Source: Sclerodactyla briareus (taxonomy: Eukaryota > Echinodermata > Holothuroidea > Dendrochirotida > Sclerodactylidae). Taken from it: a DNA stretch of 64,000 bases. A program made the translations under genes and the position numbers. Of this stretch, positions 1-11,529 are shown one piece after another (positions within the stretch are counted from its first letter, which is position 1; every line of letters starts with the position of its first letter). The notes below the pieces were generated by a model, which saw nothing but the letters and a program-made list of their open reading frames with translations, did no database searches and was not told the origin of the DNA. The DNA lies in the NCBI GenBank assembly GCA_026419785.1, contig JAODTK010005065.1:105018-169017 (forward strand). Direction: 5' to 3'.

Positions 1-1133
1 ATTAGAAGAACAACATCTTAAAAGAAGGAAACCAACTAACAACACGAATTGTACTTGTTCTCGTTTTCAGCAAAATGATTTGAATGATAGATTTGAATGG
101 ACCACCTTTTTTTTCTGGCTACCCGCATTGTTCCCGCACTATGGGACCTCACGATACTGCAACCAGCCATAAGACTGGATTTGTAGGCAGATACGAGAAT
201 TCTTTCACATCTATCACGTCCCACGAAGCAGGGTCACTGAAAGCATTTGTTCGTTTTCTCATCCCTCGGACTGAGTCATTAGAGAATAATGTGTCTTGGC
301 GCCCAGACAAAAAGGCGAATTGCCCGATTTGCGCATGAGTTGGCCGTTTTTTTGACGTCACAAAACCACGGGAAATTGGTTGACCTCGCTTTGTGGGTGA
401 CATTCTACGGTCTGTACATCATTAGTTGGAATTTTATTCTAGAAATCTGGAGGATATATTCGCCAATCCTGGTCGGATTGATGTTTCACAATTGGTTTTA
501 AGGTCAATGGATCTATAGAAATGCAAACTTCAGCAATAACGTTACAGAGAATGTTGCAATTCAATGTTTAAAATGTATTCGTCAACATCCCTAACATGAG
601 GGTGATAACCGCAAGAATGTGGCTCTCTGACGTGGTAAAATCCCTAAACCAATGGGCGATCGACAAAGTCGTCCCGTCTTCAAGGGACAGAATTCTGTCA
701 TGCACGAGCACTGATGAAGTCTACCACTAAATACCATTTTTCACACCATATGTGCAGTTGTTCCTCTCTCTAATCTGGCAGGATGTGGTAACCTCCTAAC
801 TTCTTGAATAGATGTGCATTTGGTGAAGTACTTTTAGATCTCACATATTCACACTGAAAGCTCTCACGCAAGACCATGATACTATCCATCTGGAGTCCAC
901 GCTGCGCGTGAACCGATTGATCGTACTCTAAGGAATAATACAGGAGGTAGCGCAACCTATGTCACACAGACGGACACATCCTCTTGCTATTGGAAGCAGA
1001 ATCCTCGAAATATCCCACCTCTCCAGGCATCGTTTCTCCAGCATGTAGAGGGAACACTCGTATAATGAAAGATGCGCCTAGCAGGAAATCCTTCATTTAA
1101 TAAGAAGGGTTGGCACAGAACACGACAACAGTA
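1..1133 (+). repeat. Block A left arm, paralogous to 27240-28300
   Basis: This stretch aligns in order and on the same strand with 27240-28300. Shared landmarks include a cgaagcagggtcactgaa motif (224-242 here, 27895 there), the accatttttcac motif (732 and 28007), the gtgcatttggtga motif, the gctctcacg motif and the cacgacaacagta motif (1121 and 28290). No gene is recognisable; the short open frames here are not conserved in the other copy. Copy A has one version of the ~250-bp unit that is triplicated in copy B. Homology resumes after an insertion, at 1967-2065. I infer this is the leftmost visible part of a segmental duplication that includes the TRIM genes. A dispersed repeat family is the alternative. 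Confidence 0.65.
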
Positions 1134-1962
1134 TGTAGTATAATTTCCCTTCTGGCAACACCATCGGCGATGTGACGGTTTCCGTATTCAAATCTGTAAA
1201 ATAATTGGGTATAGATTATCATTGTTTTACTGTTACCACGTTTTTAGTCGGTCGACAACTTTCGTTGCGGTATAGAGCATCAGTGCCCGGCTCTCTATTG
1301 GATCTTTCTTCTCGTGGAATATTGATTATTTCTCCCCTCCATTGGACTCATTCCCCATCGCTATTTACTAGTGCCAATTAGGAAGGTCCAGTAAGATAGA
1401 TTCCGCCAGTATTACCTACGTTACCCTCAGAGATAGAAAGTTTGACGAAGGTCAAAGTTTAGTTCGCCTTTGTTTACTAAACGTTAGTTAGGCTACAGAC
1501 AGTTATTCTGTGATTGTCATAATTCACATAGTCTTTCGGTTATTTATCGTAGCCTGGTCGCCTAGACCGCAGACAGTTATTTCTACAGTTTTAGTGTATA
1601 TATGTTTTCTGTGTTCCCATCAGTTCCGTGTTCTTATTTGGAGATTCTAGGTAGGGATTCGCCGTTGTCTTCTTACTCGTCGTCCGCGTAGTGCGGCTGA
1701 GAGTAGCCAAGTGAGTTGGCCTAGCTTGTGTCAATCTATTGGAGGTGGGTCGGTGTTACTCGGTTCCTGCCACCGGGTTGGCGAAATACCGCCACCGATC
1801 GGCAGAACCGACCAGGACGTCAGCTGTACAAACACTGCCAGAGGATTCGCCTACAATCAACGGCATATTCCAGGACTTTACTGGATATATATTCTGGAGC
1901 AACCGATGTTACAGGCATCGATCTTATTATTATCAGTACTATTATTGAGCTAGAACTCTAAA
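1134..1962. mobile_element. ~829-bp insertion, possible solo LTR
   Basis: The boundaries come from the paralogous block. At 28290-28310 the sequence runs directly from cacgacaacagta to caagacaacc. Here the same two flanks are separated by about 830 bases. The left flank ends in agta (1130-1133) and the right flank begins with agta (1963-1966), giving a 4-bp target-site duplication. The insert starts TGTAGTATAA, contains a TATATA-like tract near 1597, and has no long conserved reading frame. The length and TG start suit a solo LTR, but the right end does not close in CA, so the class is uncertain. Confidence 0.5.
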
Positions 1963-1966
1963 AGTA

Positions 1967-2065
1967 CATGACAACCATTCTGAACCAATCGGTGACGCTT
2001 CTGGTAAACGTTTGCGTGTTTTGTGTTCAAGTATAGATCCACGCTGAGGTAGAGTAACGAAAGCT
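1967..2065 (+). repeat. Continuation of block A homology beyond the insertion
   Basis: This short stretch matches 28305-28390 (acatgacaaccattctgaa against caagacaaccattttcat, then gtgacgcttc, then atcca and gctgag). It shows that the interval 1134-1962 was inserted into a pre-existing sequence. No coding potential is visible. Confidence 0.6.
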
Positions 2066-2235
2066 ACCCGAAGCAGAACCCCGTCACAGAGAGTGCAGAA
2101 CCCAGATAACTTGGCAACGCACCCGTCCGCTCAGTCAATTAAGATGAATCGATGCATGAGTTCTCAATTGTCCATAGGCATGTTCGGCGGTAATCCAGTC
2201 GGGTTCATCCACGTAGCGCTCCCACGCGAGATAGA

Positions 2236-3985
2236 TGCCTTCACTGCACGCGTTCAGTTGCTCTCGCAAGTACCGTCACTGCAGGCTTCCGTCAACTCGA
2301 CAGGTACCTTCAACTGCATGCGCTCCGTCTCTGACAGGTACCGTCACTGCATGCCGAATCGTCTCTTCGACAGGTACCCCACTGCAGGCTTCTCCGTCAC
2401 TCGAAGGTACTTTATCACTGCAAGCGTTCCGTCTCTCGACAGGTATTTCCGTGCAGGCCTCCGTCACTCGACAGATACATTCACTGCAAGCACTCCGTCT
2501 CTTCGACAGGATCCTTCACTGAATGCGCCTCGACACTGACAGGCACCTTTACACTGCAGCGCTCCGTTCTCTCGACAGGTACCTTCATGCAGGCTCTCCG
2601 TCACTCGACAGGCACCTTCACTGCATGCGCTCCGTCCTTTCGACATGATACCTCCACTGCATGCGCTCCGTCTATCGACAGGTACCTTCCAAGCATAACA
2701 CTCTGACACTCGACAGGTACCTCCATGCAGGCTCTCCGTCACTGGACAGGTAACTTCACTTTGCATGCGTCCGCTATCGACAGTACCCTCAGGGCATGCG
2801 ACCGTCACCACAGGTACATTCACTGCAGGCTCTCCGTCACCCGACAGGTCCTCACTGCCAGGGCCCGTCTTCGACACGTACTTCCGTTGAGGGGTTCTCC
2901 GTCACTCGACAGGTACGGTCACTGCAAGCGCTCCGGTCTTCGACAGTTACTTCCGCTGCAGGCTCTCGTCACTCGACAGATACCTTCACTGAATGCACTC
3001 CGACACTCAACAGGTACCTTCACTGCATGCGTCCCGTCTCTCGACAGTACCTTCGGGCACGCGTTCGTCTCCTCGACGAGTACCGTCACTGCAGGCTCTC
3101 CGCACTCGCACAGGTAACCTTCACTGCATGCACCTCCGTCTCTCGGACAGGTACTTCACTGCAGGCTCTCCGTCACTCGGCAGGCACCTTCACTGCCTGC
3201 GCTTCCGTCTTTCGTACATGTACCTCCAAATGCATTGCGCCTCGTCTCTCGACAGGTACGATCACTGCATCACTCTGACACTCTACAGGTACTACAACCT
3301 GCAGGCTCTCAGCACTCGACAGGGTCCTTCACTGCATGCGCTCCGTCTCTCGACAGTACCTTCAGGGGCCTGGCACCGTACACTCGACAGGTACCTTCAC
3401 TGCGGCTTCCGTCACCCGACAGGTCTTCACTGCAAGCGCCTCGTCTCTCGACAGGTACTACTAACTTTCCGTTTCGCAGGTCTCTCACTCCCTCACTCGA
3501 CATGTACCACCCTTCAACTGCAAGGCTCCGTCGCTCGACAGGACTTTCCGCTGCCAGGCTCTCCGTCACGTCGACAGATCCTCACGGACTTCACTCCGAC
3601 ATCTCAACAGGTACCTCAACTGCCTGCGCTCCGTCTCCTCGACAGTACCTTTCCGGTCAGCGTTTTTTCCGTCTCTCCTCGCTCGCCCGATTAGCCGTCA
3701 CTGCAGGGCTCTCGTCACTCTGTAGGTACCTTCACTGCAGGCCCTTCGTCTTCGACAGGGCCTTCACTGCAAGGCCCCCGTCACTCGACAGGTAACCTTC
3801 CACTGCATGCGCTCCGATTCTCGACAGGTACCTTCGCTCCATCGCTCGACACTCGACAGGTACCTTCACTGCAGGCTCTCCTTCACTCTACAGGTACCTT
3901 CACTGCATGCCCTGTGCGTCACTCGACAGTACTTTTGTCCGCTGCATGCGCTGGGCGACACCTCGACAGTACCTTCCCTGGTGCT
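2236..3985. repeat. 34-bp minisatellite, about 50 units
   Basis: Units of about 34 bp are arrayed head to tail. Each carries a conserved cgacaggtaccttcactgca core followed by a variable 14-base segment. Three main variants recur: A (ggctctccgtcact), B (tgcgctccgtctct) and C (cactccgacact), plus a fourth with ttcgggcacgcg or ttcaggggcctg. A and B tend to alternate, with C and the fourth type inserted periodically, which suggests a higher-order repeat. Most units contain a GGTACC palindrome and many contain GCATGC. Because 34 is not a multiple of 3 and the unit lacks stops, all three frames stay open for hundreds of codons. The serine/threonine/arginine-rich frames here are therefore not genes. 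Confidence 0.9.
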
Positions 3986-4850
3986 GACGCTAACATAAAC
4001 TCAAAATTGGCTCGACCGCATAACTTATTTTAAAGCAGACCAATACACTTACACAAAACAAGTGGATGCAAATAATAACTGTAATGTCATAAAGGTCAGG
4101 AGCACATTACCACTGGATCTCTCAACCAATTAAAGGTGACGTGCGCTAACACTAACTCCTACTAGCTTTATACTACTCAACTACTCCCCCCCCTCGGGTC
4201 CTAAACAGTACTCCCCATATGTATCAGTTATCGCTTCCGCCAGGACATACACCTGCTTAACCGTTAACTTTGTGGGCCATAGAGGCAACGAACGCTAACA
4301 AACTATTGAATTCTTTGACTCACTTCCACTCCAATAGTCCCTCTCTCGTCAACTCCTCCCTCAAAGATCGTGTAAGCCTGGGTGGAACTCAGGAACAGCC
4401 CACCATACCTGGCCGTGCCGCCAAGCAACCCGGGTCAATCCACGCTACTAGCTCTGATTGGCAGACAACCGGTCTAATCACACCCACTAGGTGTCTGCCT
4501 TCTAGATGGTCCAACCGCAGTGCTCCATAAATTTCTCCGCTCATATAACCCCAAGGCTTGTCCCGATTGGCTGCCAAGGTCTCCAGACATCGTGGAGCCA
4601 TCCGGGTGCACCCGTCTTGACATCCGATTGGCTGGCCCGATTCATCTCATTAACGGCACAGCACTTAACCCTATTTTCTATAACACGGGCACACGTCTGC
4701 TGTCGCATTCAGTGGACCGTGGCTCTAAACTACCCCACATTCAGACGGTTAGGGCTAAGCCAGCGCCGTCCTCTTGAACTCCACGGACCGCGTAAGTCAG
4801 CCCCACCGCACTAAGGTCCACGGCTCTCGTAATTTCTCGGAAAGCTCCCC
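3986..4850. other. Intergenic, unrecognised; three ATTGGC motifs
   Basis: No gene is supported. Three gattggc motifs (inverted CCAAT boxes) lie at about 4457, 4563 and 4624 in a locally GC-rich stretch (4380-4840). Overlapping short open frames of 70-102 codons on both strands show no recognisable domain and probably reflect base composition. Confidence 0.3.
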
Positions 4851-4852
4851 CC

Positions 4853-4925
4853 CGGGGTATTTTATTCTGTTCACGACCGGAGGAGAGCTTTTTCGGGTGT
4901 TTTATTCTGCTCATAACCGGGGTCG
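4853..4925. repeat. Two tandem ~40-bp units
   Basis: The segment ggggtattttattctgttca followed by cgaccgg is repeated about 40 bases later as cgggtgttttattctgctca followed by taaccgg. It is a simple tandem duplication with no coding content. Confidence 0.6.
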
Positions 4926-5008
4926 GAATCTCCATAACGTTACATATCTCCACTTTCCTGTTCGCTATGAATCTTTACCAAGTTTCACGGAATAAGTGAA
5001 TGCCTCTA

Positions 5009-5345
5009 TAACGGTACCTCAAGGTGGAGGCGTGGTAGCCCACACGCGGGGAATCGCACATGCAAGTGCCTACCTCCTCGTTTTTCCTCGCTCAAATCTT
5101 CCGGGCCGAGTGCTAATAGGTTCGAATCCTTCGGTATGTCCCGACTGGAAGTCGAACCCCTAGTAGGTCGACGACATAAATTTATTCCTGAACTGCATGC
5201 AACTGTCATGCCGAAGCTCACACGGGTAGGGTGTCAATTCTTAAACATTGTTGCCTAGTGTTTAATACATGGCGCTCTGCAAAGTAAACAAAATGCAATA
5301 ATGGTGGGTAGCAAATGTAATTTCACATACAGGTAAATGCACGGT
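5009..5345. repeat. Segment paralogous to 29853-30110
   Basis: It shares ggtacctca at the left, ggtatg..c.cgactgg in the middle and aatttcacat.caggtaaatg at the right with 29858-30100, same strand and order. The two copies are the second anchor of the block A / block B alignment. A ggttcgaatcc string at 5118 resembles a tRNA B box, but no A box or cloverleaf is present, so this is not called a tRNA. Confidence 0.55.
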
Positions 5346-5379
5346 ACCTTCTAAGTACTACTTGCTACGGAGGTTTGGG

Positions 5380-7285
5380 TCCCATTGTTTTCTTGCTTTG
5401 GTCTTAAAACAAGAGCACCACTGGTGCTATAGCTCAACCGAACAATGTACCAAGACGAATGTACAATTATGTTTTAAAATGTTCAAGATCATTAGGCCAA
5501 GGCAGTTCAAGCAATGGCCTATTGGTGCCCCCGCTGTAACAACCTTTTGACATTGATCTTCATGGGGCCAAAGATGTCTTAGCAGTCCAATGAACATTGT
5601 TGCCACGCAGTCAACATCCAGCGAAGAATGCCCATTGGAGAGAGAACGAGGCAATTTCACACAATGGCCTATTGCGCCCTTCAATGACCTCTGCCTTTAC
5701 CTTCACAAGTCACAAAAGTCATTAATAATTGGTCAATTTTGGTCAATAGCCATCATAGAATACTGTTTTGCTTATTTTCTATCAATGTTACCTTTTTGTT
5801 TTTTTGTTTTTTTTTTTTAATTCTAAACGACAACTATTAATGGTGCATCCAAACTTGCAAACAAGCTGAAAAGAGCAACTCCAAAGGACATTTGACACAG
5901 TTTTTTGAAGAAAATCTAATGTTACTTTGGATAGGATATACATTTTGAAATTTCATAGATAATGCCTATATTGCCCCTTGACCCTGACCTTCACAAGTCA
6001 AACATGTCTCAAGGGTCACTTAACAATGTGTCCAAGCTTGATCGACATCCTTCACAGATGACTGTTTGGTGGCAATTGTTGACACCCTTATAGAGTAATA
6101 GCTGTTGGGGACCTAAGTGGTGTCCTCGGTATTGCTTTTCCATCATTATGATAAACCTCACAACTGTCAGGAGGAAGAAAAACATGTTTTGCCGGATTGC
6201 ATAATGGGCCCGTCGGGCCCAACTGGGCTCACGTCCGAAATTCCTGAGACCCCTGAAGGTACAGCTACTAAAGACCCTCATTATGCCCAAATCCTGAGCA
6301 CTAACTTGTGCATCGTAATTTGTAGAAGCATTTGCATGATTTTAAACATGATTGGCCCTAGGGCCCACTTTGTTCGCAAAAACACCCCCAAATGGACCAC
6401 TAACCGAGCAGCATTATGTAACCTTCAAAGAAAACCATTTGGTACTTGTGGAAGGAGATGCATTGAATGCATTTCAAGTACCATTGTGGTGTAATTTCAT
6501 AGAATGGGCCCTTGGGCCCAAGTGGGACGCTTGGATTTGAAATTCCTGACCACCCCATAAGTTAACGACTGTTATACCTTCATTATGACCGAACTTCCGC
6601 ACTGTGCAACAAAAACTTGTAAGAGGAGGCTTTGCGTAATTCCCACAAGTGGGGGCCCTCGAGCCCACACTAAGCTTGGTTCCCAAATCCTGAACACCCC
6701 AGGTACTCTGTTAGAAGAACCCCAGTATTCCCGTACATCAGCACTGTGCAACTAATTTGTAGGAGATTACAAGATGTTGTGGTATTTAGCCTACTGGGCC
6801 CTTTGGCCGACGTCCTGAACACCCCATGGCCCTCTACCCAAGGAACTACATGTACTTTGAAGAAAACTAATTGACACTTGTGGGAGATATCATTCTCCAG
6901 TAACCATTGTGTGAAATTTCATAAAAGGGCCCCAGCCGAAGTGGACCTTGGATCCAAAATAGCCTAAACACCCCAAAGTACGGCGGATAGAACCATCATT
7001 GACCGAACTCATCAATGTGCCAAAATTTGTAGGAGAATTAGCGTTTTGCAGTTTCCCACGTATTGGCCCAGTGTGCCCCTTTAATGCCAGTTGACTTTGA
7101 CCTTCGGGTGGTCATCGATGACCCATCAGTCAGTTAACATTGTCGATAAGTCTGGTCGCAGATTCATCAAAGCCACAACAGTTTGTGGACCAAAAAGCCA
7201 AAGTGTACAGACTGGGATAGATAGAAGGATTGATAGATAGAAGGACAATGGGCATCACATAGGGCTCACCAGCATCCTGGTTTGA
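5380..7285 (+). mobile_element. Non-autonomous Helentron/pearl-like element
   Basis: The layout is a 5' section with an imperfect hairpin (agcacca c tggtgct, 5413-5427), then units containing aatggcctattg and tgaccttcacaa(a)gtca (5511, 5663, 5950). A tandem core array follows (6206-7080), then a degenerate gatagatagaagg tract (7215-7245) and a terminal hairpin, caccagcatcctggt, at about 7269. Two other elements in this window share the tract-then-hairpin 3' end (10937-11525 and 38985-40350). Modular central repeats, a microsatellite and a subterminal 3' hairpin are the known design of Helentron-associated, DINE-1 and bivalve 'pearl' elements. It encodes no protein. The outer ends are uncertain by tens of bases. 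Confidence 0.55.
6206..7080. repeat. Tandem core array, ~146-bp unit, 6-7 copies
   Basis: A GC palindromic start (gggcccNNNgggccc and variants) recurs at about 6206, 6350, 6504, 6651, 6797, 6925 and 7063. Each is followed by a ttcctgaacacccc segment and then aacttgtaggag. Spacing is 128-154 bp. The array lies inside the 5380-7285 element. Open frames across it are by-products of the repeat. Confidence 0.8.
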
Positions 7286-7296
7286 GTAACAAAAGA

Positions 7297-7680
7297 GTGA
7301 ACGTCACTCCATTTAGAGCGTGCGTGTGATCATTACTACTCCATTTCATCCAGTGTAGAAATCTTTGCCCATTATAGAGCACACTTCACTCATCTAAGTG
7401 TGGAATTCACGCTTTCCGACAGTGTGGCTGACTGACCACGTCCAATAATTCCATGGAGAGAGTATGGTTATCATCACTCCTTTTCAGAGCGCATTCATTC
7501 CATTGGAGCGGAAAAAAAAAATGTACACTCTACATTCGAGGTTGTGCTGAGTGACTACTTCATTAGAGTGAAATTCACTTCTTGTTTTTTAGTGAGCATG
7601 CATGAGTGACATGGCGTAATACTAGAGCGACAGCCATTCCGGGATGAAGTTTTGTTTCAGTAGTTTTGGTTAATTATTTT
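7297..7680. repeat. Degenerate array of cactccatt / gagtg motifs
   Basis: Imperfect repeats of actccattt followed by agagtg or its complement occur near 7315, 7340, 7385, 7474, 7496 and 7557, some forming short palindromes around gaattcac. Unit length is irregular. No coding content is seen. Confidence 0.45.
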
Positions 7681-8044
7681 CATCCTGGGTGGGTCACAAG
7701 AAGACCAAAATTGCCCAGTTTTTGGTCGATTTCCCTGATGGATTGTCCAACCCGAGTGCCGTGATTCCCAATACCTTGCGAAATTCCAACTAACATGTTA
7801 TTGACGCCTTCAACATCCACATTCTGTCTATTAGAACATATGGCCAGTTAGAATAAGCAATATATGGGCTATTTAACAGGCCTATTAACAGGGGAAATAA
7901 AGGGAATTGATGATGTTCTCTGACATATATGCCTATTTTGCAGCAAAATACTGCCAATTCTCAGTATAACGTGGTCCCATTTTGGTGTTCCCTATTGGTC
8001 ATTATCGCGGGCCTGTCGCGCGCGACACCATCGAATTGTTCACC
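7681..8044. other. Unrecognised intergenic sequence
   Basis: No conserved open frame, RNA gene or repeat is visible in this stretch. Confidence 0.3.
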
Positions 8045-8222
8045 CGACAAAAATCCGCCCATTTCTTGCCCAATCCAATAGACCCCATAGGCATAACACA
8101 GGAGCCAAAAACAGTCTTTGCCGTGTATTCGCACGAAAAATCGCCCATTCGCTTTGCCCAAATCATAGACCCTCAGAAATGACACCGGAGCGAAAATAAT
8201 CTGTGTCACGTATTCGCACATT
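8045..8222. repeat. Two tandem ~88-bp units
   Basis: The unit begins gacaaaaatccgcccat at 8047 and recurs as acgaaaaatcgcccat at 8134. Both share a gcccaa.tc.atagacccc segment and end in gtattcgcac. The short open frames on both strands over this stretch have no recognisable domain. Confidence 0.7.
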
Positions 8223-8379
8223 CCTGTAGGGTGTAGTAAAGAATCTGTAGGCCCAGTTTCATACTTTTCCGCCAGACCAGTCCGGTCATGAAGACTGCGT
8301 ACAGCGTTGCACCTGCATACTTTCCGTTCCGGTGTAACGCACAAATTTCCCAAAAATGATATCTTCAAATAATGGATTC

Positions 8380-10930
8380 TGTAGATCAGGAGTATTGGTC
8401 ACTGCAATTCATGTTTTGATCATCGAAGAAAGAGGAAACGAAATTTATAAAGTATGAATTGGGCTTAAATGTAAGCAGAGATTGTTACTTGTGTGGGAGA
8501 TTCTTTTGTTACTATACAAAGGAATGACCAATGTTAGGTTTAATTTCATTTGAAATTTTATTATGTACCATTTGACATTTGTAGGCAGAAGTCGTGGAAT
8601 TGTTCAACACAGAATTTCCAAGAACCGGGTCGTTTGGTTGTTGTGCGAGTACCCGTTTGAACATAGTACATGAATGCCATAGTCTTCGGATCAGTCAGAG
8701 GTCATGCAGAGTGATCGTCTGAAGACTTTTTAAACAAACACAAGTTTATTGTTTTCTCGTCCCAATGAACTAGTCCTTGCTCACAAGCGCTAATGGTAGC
8801 TGGTGCCCGCTAAATCACCCTTGCTGGACATTAAATTACTATATACACCCTCTGCTCTGTTAATTTAAGACTCTTTTTAATCTCGACTTGAACCAAAGAG
8901 ATATACAAATTATGTTGACAGTAATTGTGTTGGCGTGTCGTATGAGGGGACAAATTATAGTGGCTGTTCTACCTAAATCTAGAACCCTTTTGATTCAATT
9001 TTTGGTAATAGTTGTTGTTAGCCGTCTTACTTGGCTAGTACATTGTGTGTGATTAACAGAATAGTAAAATTCAGTGAAGGGAAGCTCCCACTAAGATATT
9101 TCCCTAAGTCCTGTATGTCTATCAACATACAAGTCCGATCTCTCATTAATCATTCCTGCAGTAACCAGTAACTGGATGAGCAATCATTGTGAATCACTTT
9201 ACAGCTTACAACTGGCCACATGTATCAGGTTTAGGTTCTCAATGGATTATTAAGGTCAATCTGTAAAGAAAGAATGTGAACAATGGAATAATCTTATCAT
9301 AAGCTTAAACATGAATGACACAAAATCGGCTAGCCTATACCCAACTTTATTAGTAAATCGTACTCAAAACCTGATCACCCAACCGGATACCCCATACAAA
9401 GTACATCATTTCGGGTCTTAACCATTCCGAATAAATCCTGACTCTCAATCCATGATATGAAAAGTAAATCGCATAATCGCCAGTTTTCATGATATCCAAC
9501 CCCACTGGATGTAGTGAAATTAATGGCAAATGAGACCAATTGAATGGCGTCCATTACCCTGAATCTTCGATTAACAGTTTTCGAACTGAATGTTGTGAGC
9601 CTATTCACTCACAAGTTTTGTGAGAACCCGGCAAACTTCGTCATTGCCGTGATTAGATATTTTATGCGAAAATACTAATCAGTTTCATCTACGACGTTAT
9701 TTCCTGCACTATTAGCATAATTTTTATACTGAAAATCTAATCAGTTTATCTACTTCATTTCCTGCACTTATGTGCCCGATCAAATCACCATCACTCATCT
9801 GTATCTTGCTAACAAGATTGAACAATATCAGTAGATCAACCATGTTTTTATCTTTTCCACTTTAAGCCCTACTACAGTAGTGACATAGGTAAGTTTTCTA
9901 AATTTACACACTACATTATGCCTGAATTATTAAGAGGAGTCCGGAAGAAGAGGGTGACATTATTTCTCATTCTCTCACAAGTGGCGATCGTAATCACTGA
10001 CACGAAGATCCGACCACGTCCGCCACTTTGTTGTGGATGGTTGACCTGCCTGTATCATAATCGAAGTACATTATTGACACAATGGCAAGAATGAAAACAG
10101 ACTCAAAACGAACCAAGAAGTTCGGATGGGCTGATATATCATTTTACTTTGTCTGGATCCGATTCGATTTAGTTTCTAATGTATAACATGGCTTAGTTAT
10201 AACTTCCTCCGCGGTTTACTGTTGGCTGTAGTAATAGTATCTTATTATTAGAATAGGCTTTAGCCTAGGTTCATACGTTCAACGCTACTAACCGCCTAGA
10301 AAGTAAAAGGCTATGCTTCAAACATCCTCTGCAATACTCCAAAATCCGTGGTTTTCAGATTCTATTTATCCCGACTTTTCGAAAACTTCCTGATTCTCTG
10401 TGTTACACACTCACGATTTAGACCAAATGAGTATTCCATGATAAATTCCATAGAACGAACGACAAAAAAATATCAAGCTGTCACTTTCGAGTGACTGCGT
10501 GAATCGCTTGGTCCGGTCCGTGTAGGTTTGGGTAGGTGTCAGTATTGCCCTTCCGTTGAGGTATGGTGACTTTGGTAATTACGAGGTAGAGAGAATACAA
10601 ACCGTACGTGCTTCCAAAAGTTATGTTACGCAGACACTAACCCCTTTGGTTGTTTTGTCCCTCTACTACCGGGGTATATCCGGTATATACAAAGTTTCGA
10701 AAAAGAACGAGCAATAGTTGACATACATAACAGCCTAGTTATTGTAGTTCAGATTCTTCCGAGTGGGAATTAATGGCGAAATGAGAAGGACATGGGAATT
10801 GTCTTTTCCATGAATGAACCTACACTACCGAACCTTACATGACATGTAAATGTTTGTGAGCATGCTATGAGAAGCACTTTTCGAGAAACATAAGACTGCA
10901 ATTTGAGAACAATCCAATCCCCTTCATAGC
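8380..10930. other. Intergenic, nothing recognised apart from one short tandem
   Basis: About 2.5 kb of AT-rich sequence with no supported gene. At 9671-9775 a ~60-bp segment is duplicated (ctaatcagttt followed by atttcctgcact, twice). No RNA gene, splice-bounded exon or transposon signature was found in the rest. Confidence 0.4.
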
Positions 10931-10936
10931 AGGAAA

Positions 10937-11525
10937 ATGCATTTTGTAGATTTGAACGAAGTAGTCTCTTATTCCTCTTTAATGACCTTTGACCTTGACC
11001 TTCACAAGGTCAAAGTTGTCCCAGGGGTCAATGAACATTGTTTCCACATTCGGTCCACATCCATCAATGTTGACTGTTTTAGGTGGCCAATCATACCTGT
11101 TCTTTTCTTTCACACCAGATGTTACTGTTTTTAACTTGAAATGGCATTATATGATGTTCCATCAAAAACTCTGTGTACAAACTGAAAGGAACACTACCCA
11201 AGGAACATTATGACGTGATTCCAGACAATCTAATACTTCTTGTAGAAGAAGATACATTTTGTAATTTTGAACAAAATGGCCAATTTTGATGCTTTAATGA
11301 CATTGACCTTGACCTTCACAAAGTCAGGAATTGTCCTAGTGGTCAATAATCATTATGTTCCAGTTTGGTCAACATCACAATCAAAGGATTGTTCAATTGC
11401 ACGAAAAAAGGGCAATTGTGGAAGCCCAGATCATTTGACACACAGGAAGTAGTAGATAGATAGATGATAATAGATATAGAATGAATAGCATCACAAGAGC
11501 TCCACCAGCATAGCTGGTTTGACCT
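10937..11525 (+). mobile_element. Short Helentron/pearl-like element with DR1 motif
   Basis: Two core units about 312 bp apart each carry gaccttgaccttcacaa(g/a)gtca (10990 and 11303) followed by gtcaatgaacatt or its variant. A degenerate gatagatagatga tract (11456-11480) comes next, then a terminal hairpin ccaccagcatagctggt at 11502. The design matches 5380-7285 and 38985-40350. The first unit contains TGACCT t TGACCT at 10983-10995, a perfect direct repeat with 1-bp spacing of the nuclear-receptor half-site (AGGTCA on the minus strand). No protein is encoded. Confidence 0.6.
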
Positions 11526-11529
11526 AAAA

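Noticed and set aside
2093..3795. Long plus-strand ORFs (148, 160, 186 and 233 codons) as genes
   Set aside because: They lie in the 34-bp minisatellite, which lacks stops in all three frames. The peptides are frame-shifted versions of the same repeat.
5118..5128. ggttcgaatcc as the B box of a tRNA gene
   Set aside because: No A box, acceptor stem or anticodon arm at the right spacing. It lies in a duplicated segment whose other copy also lacks a cloverleaf.
6117..6494. 125-codon ORF over the core array
   Set aside because: It spans tandem core repeats of the 5380-7285 mobile element and is not conserved between units.
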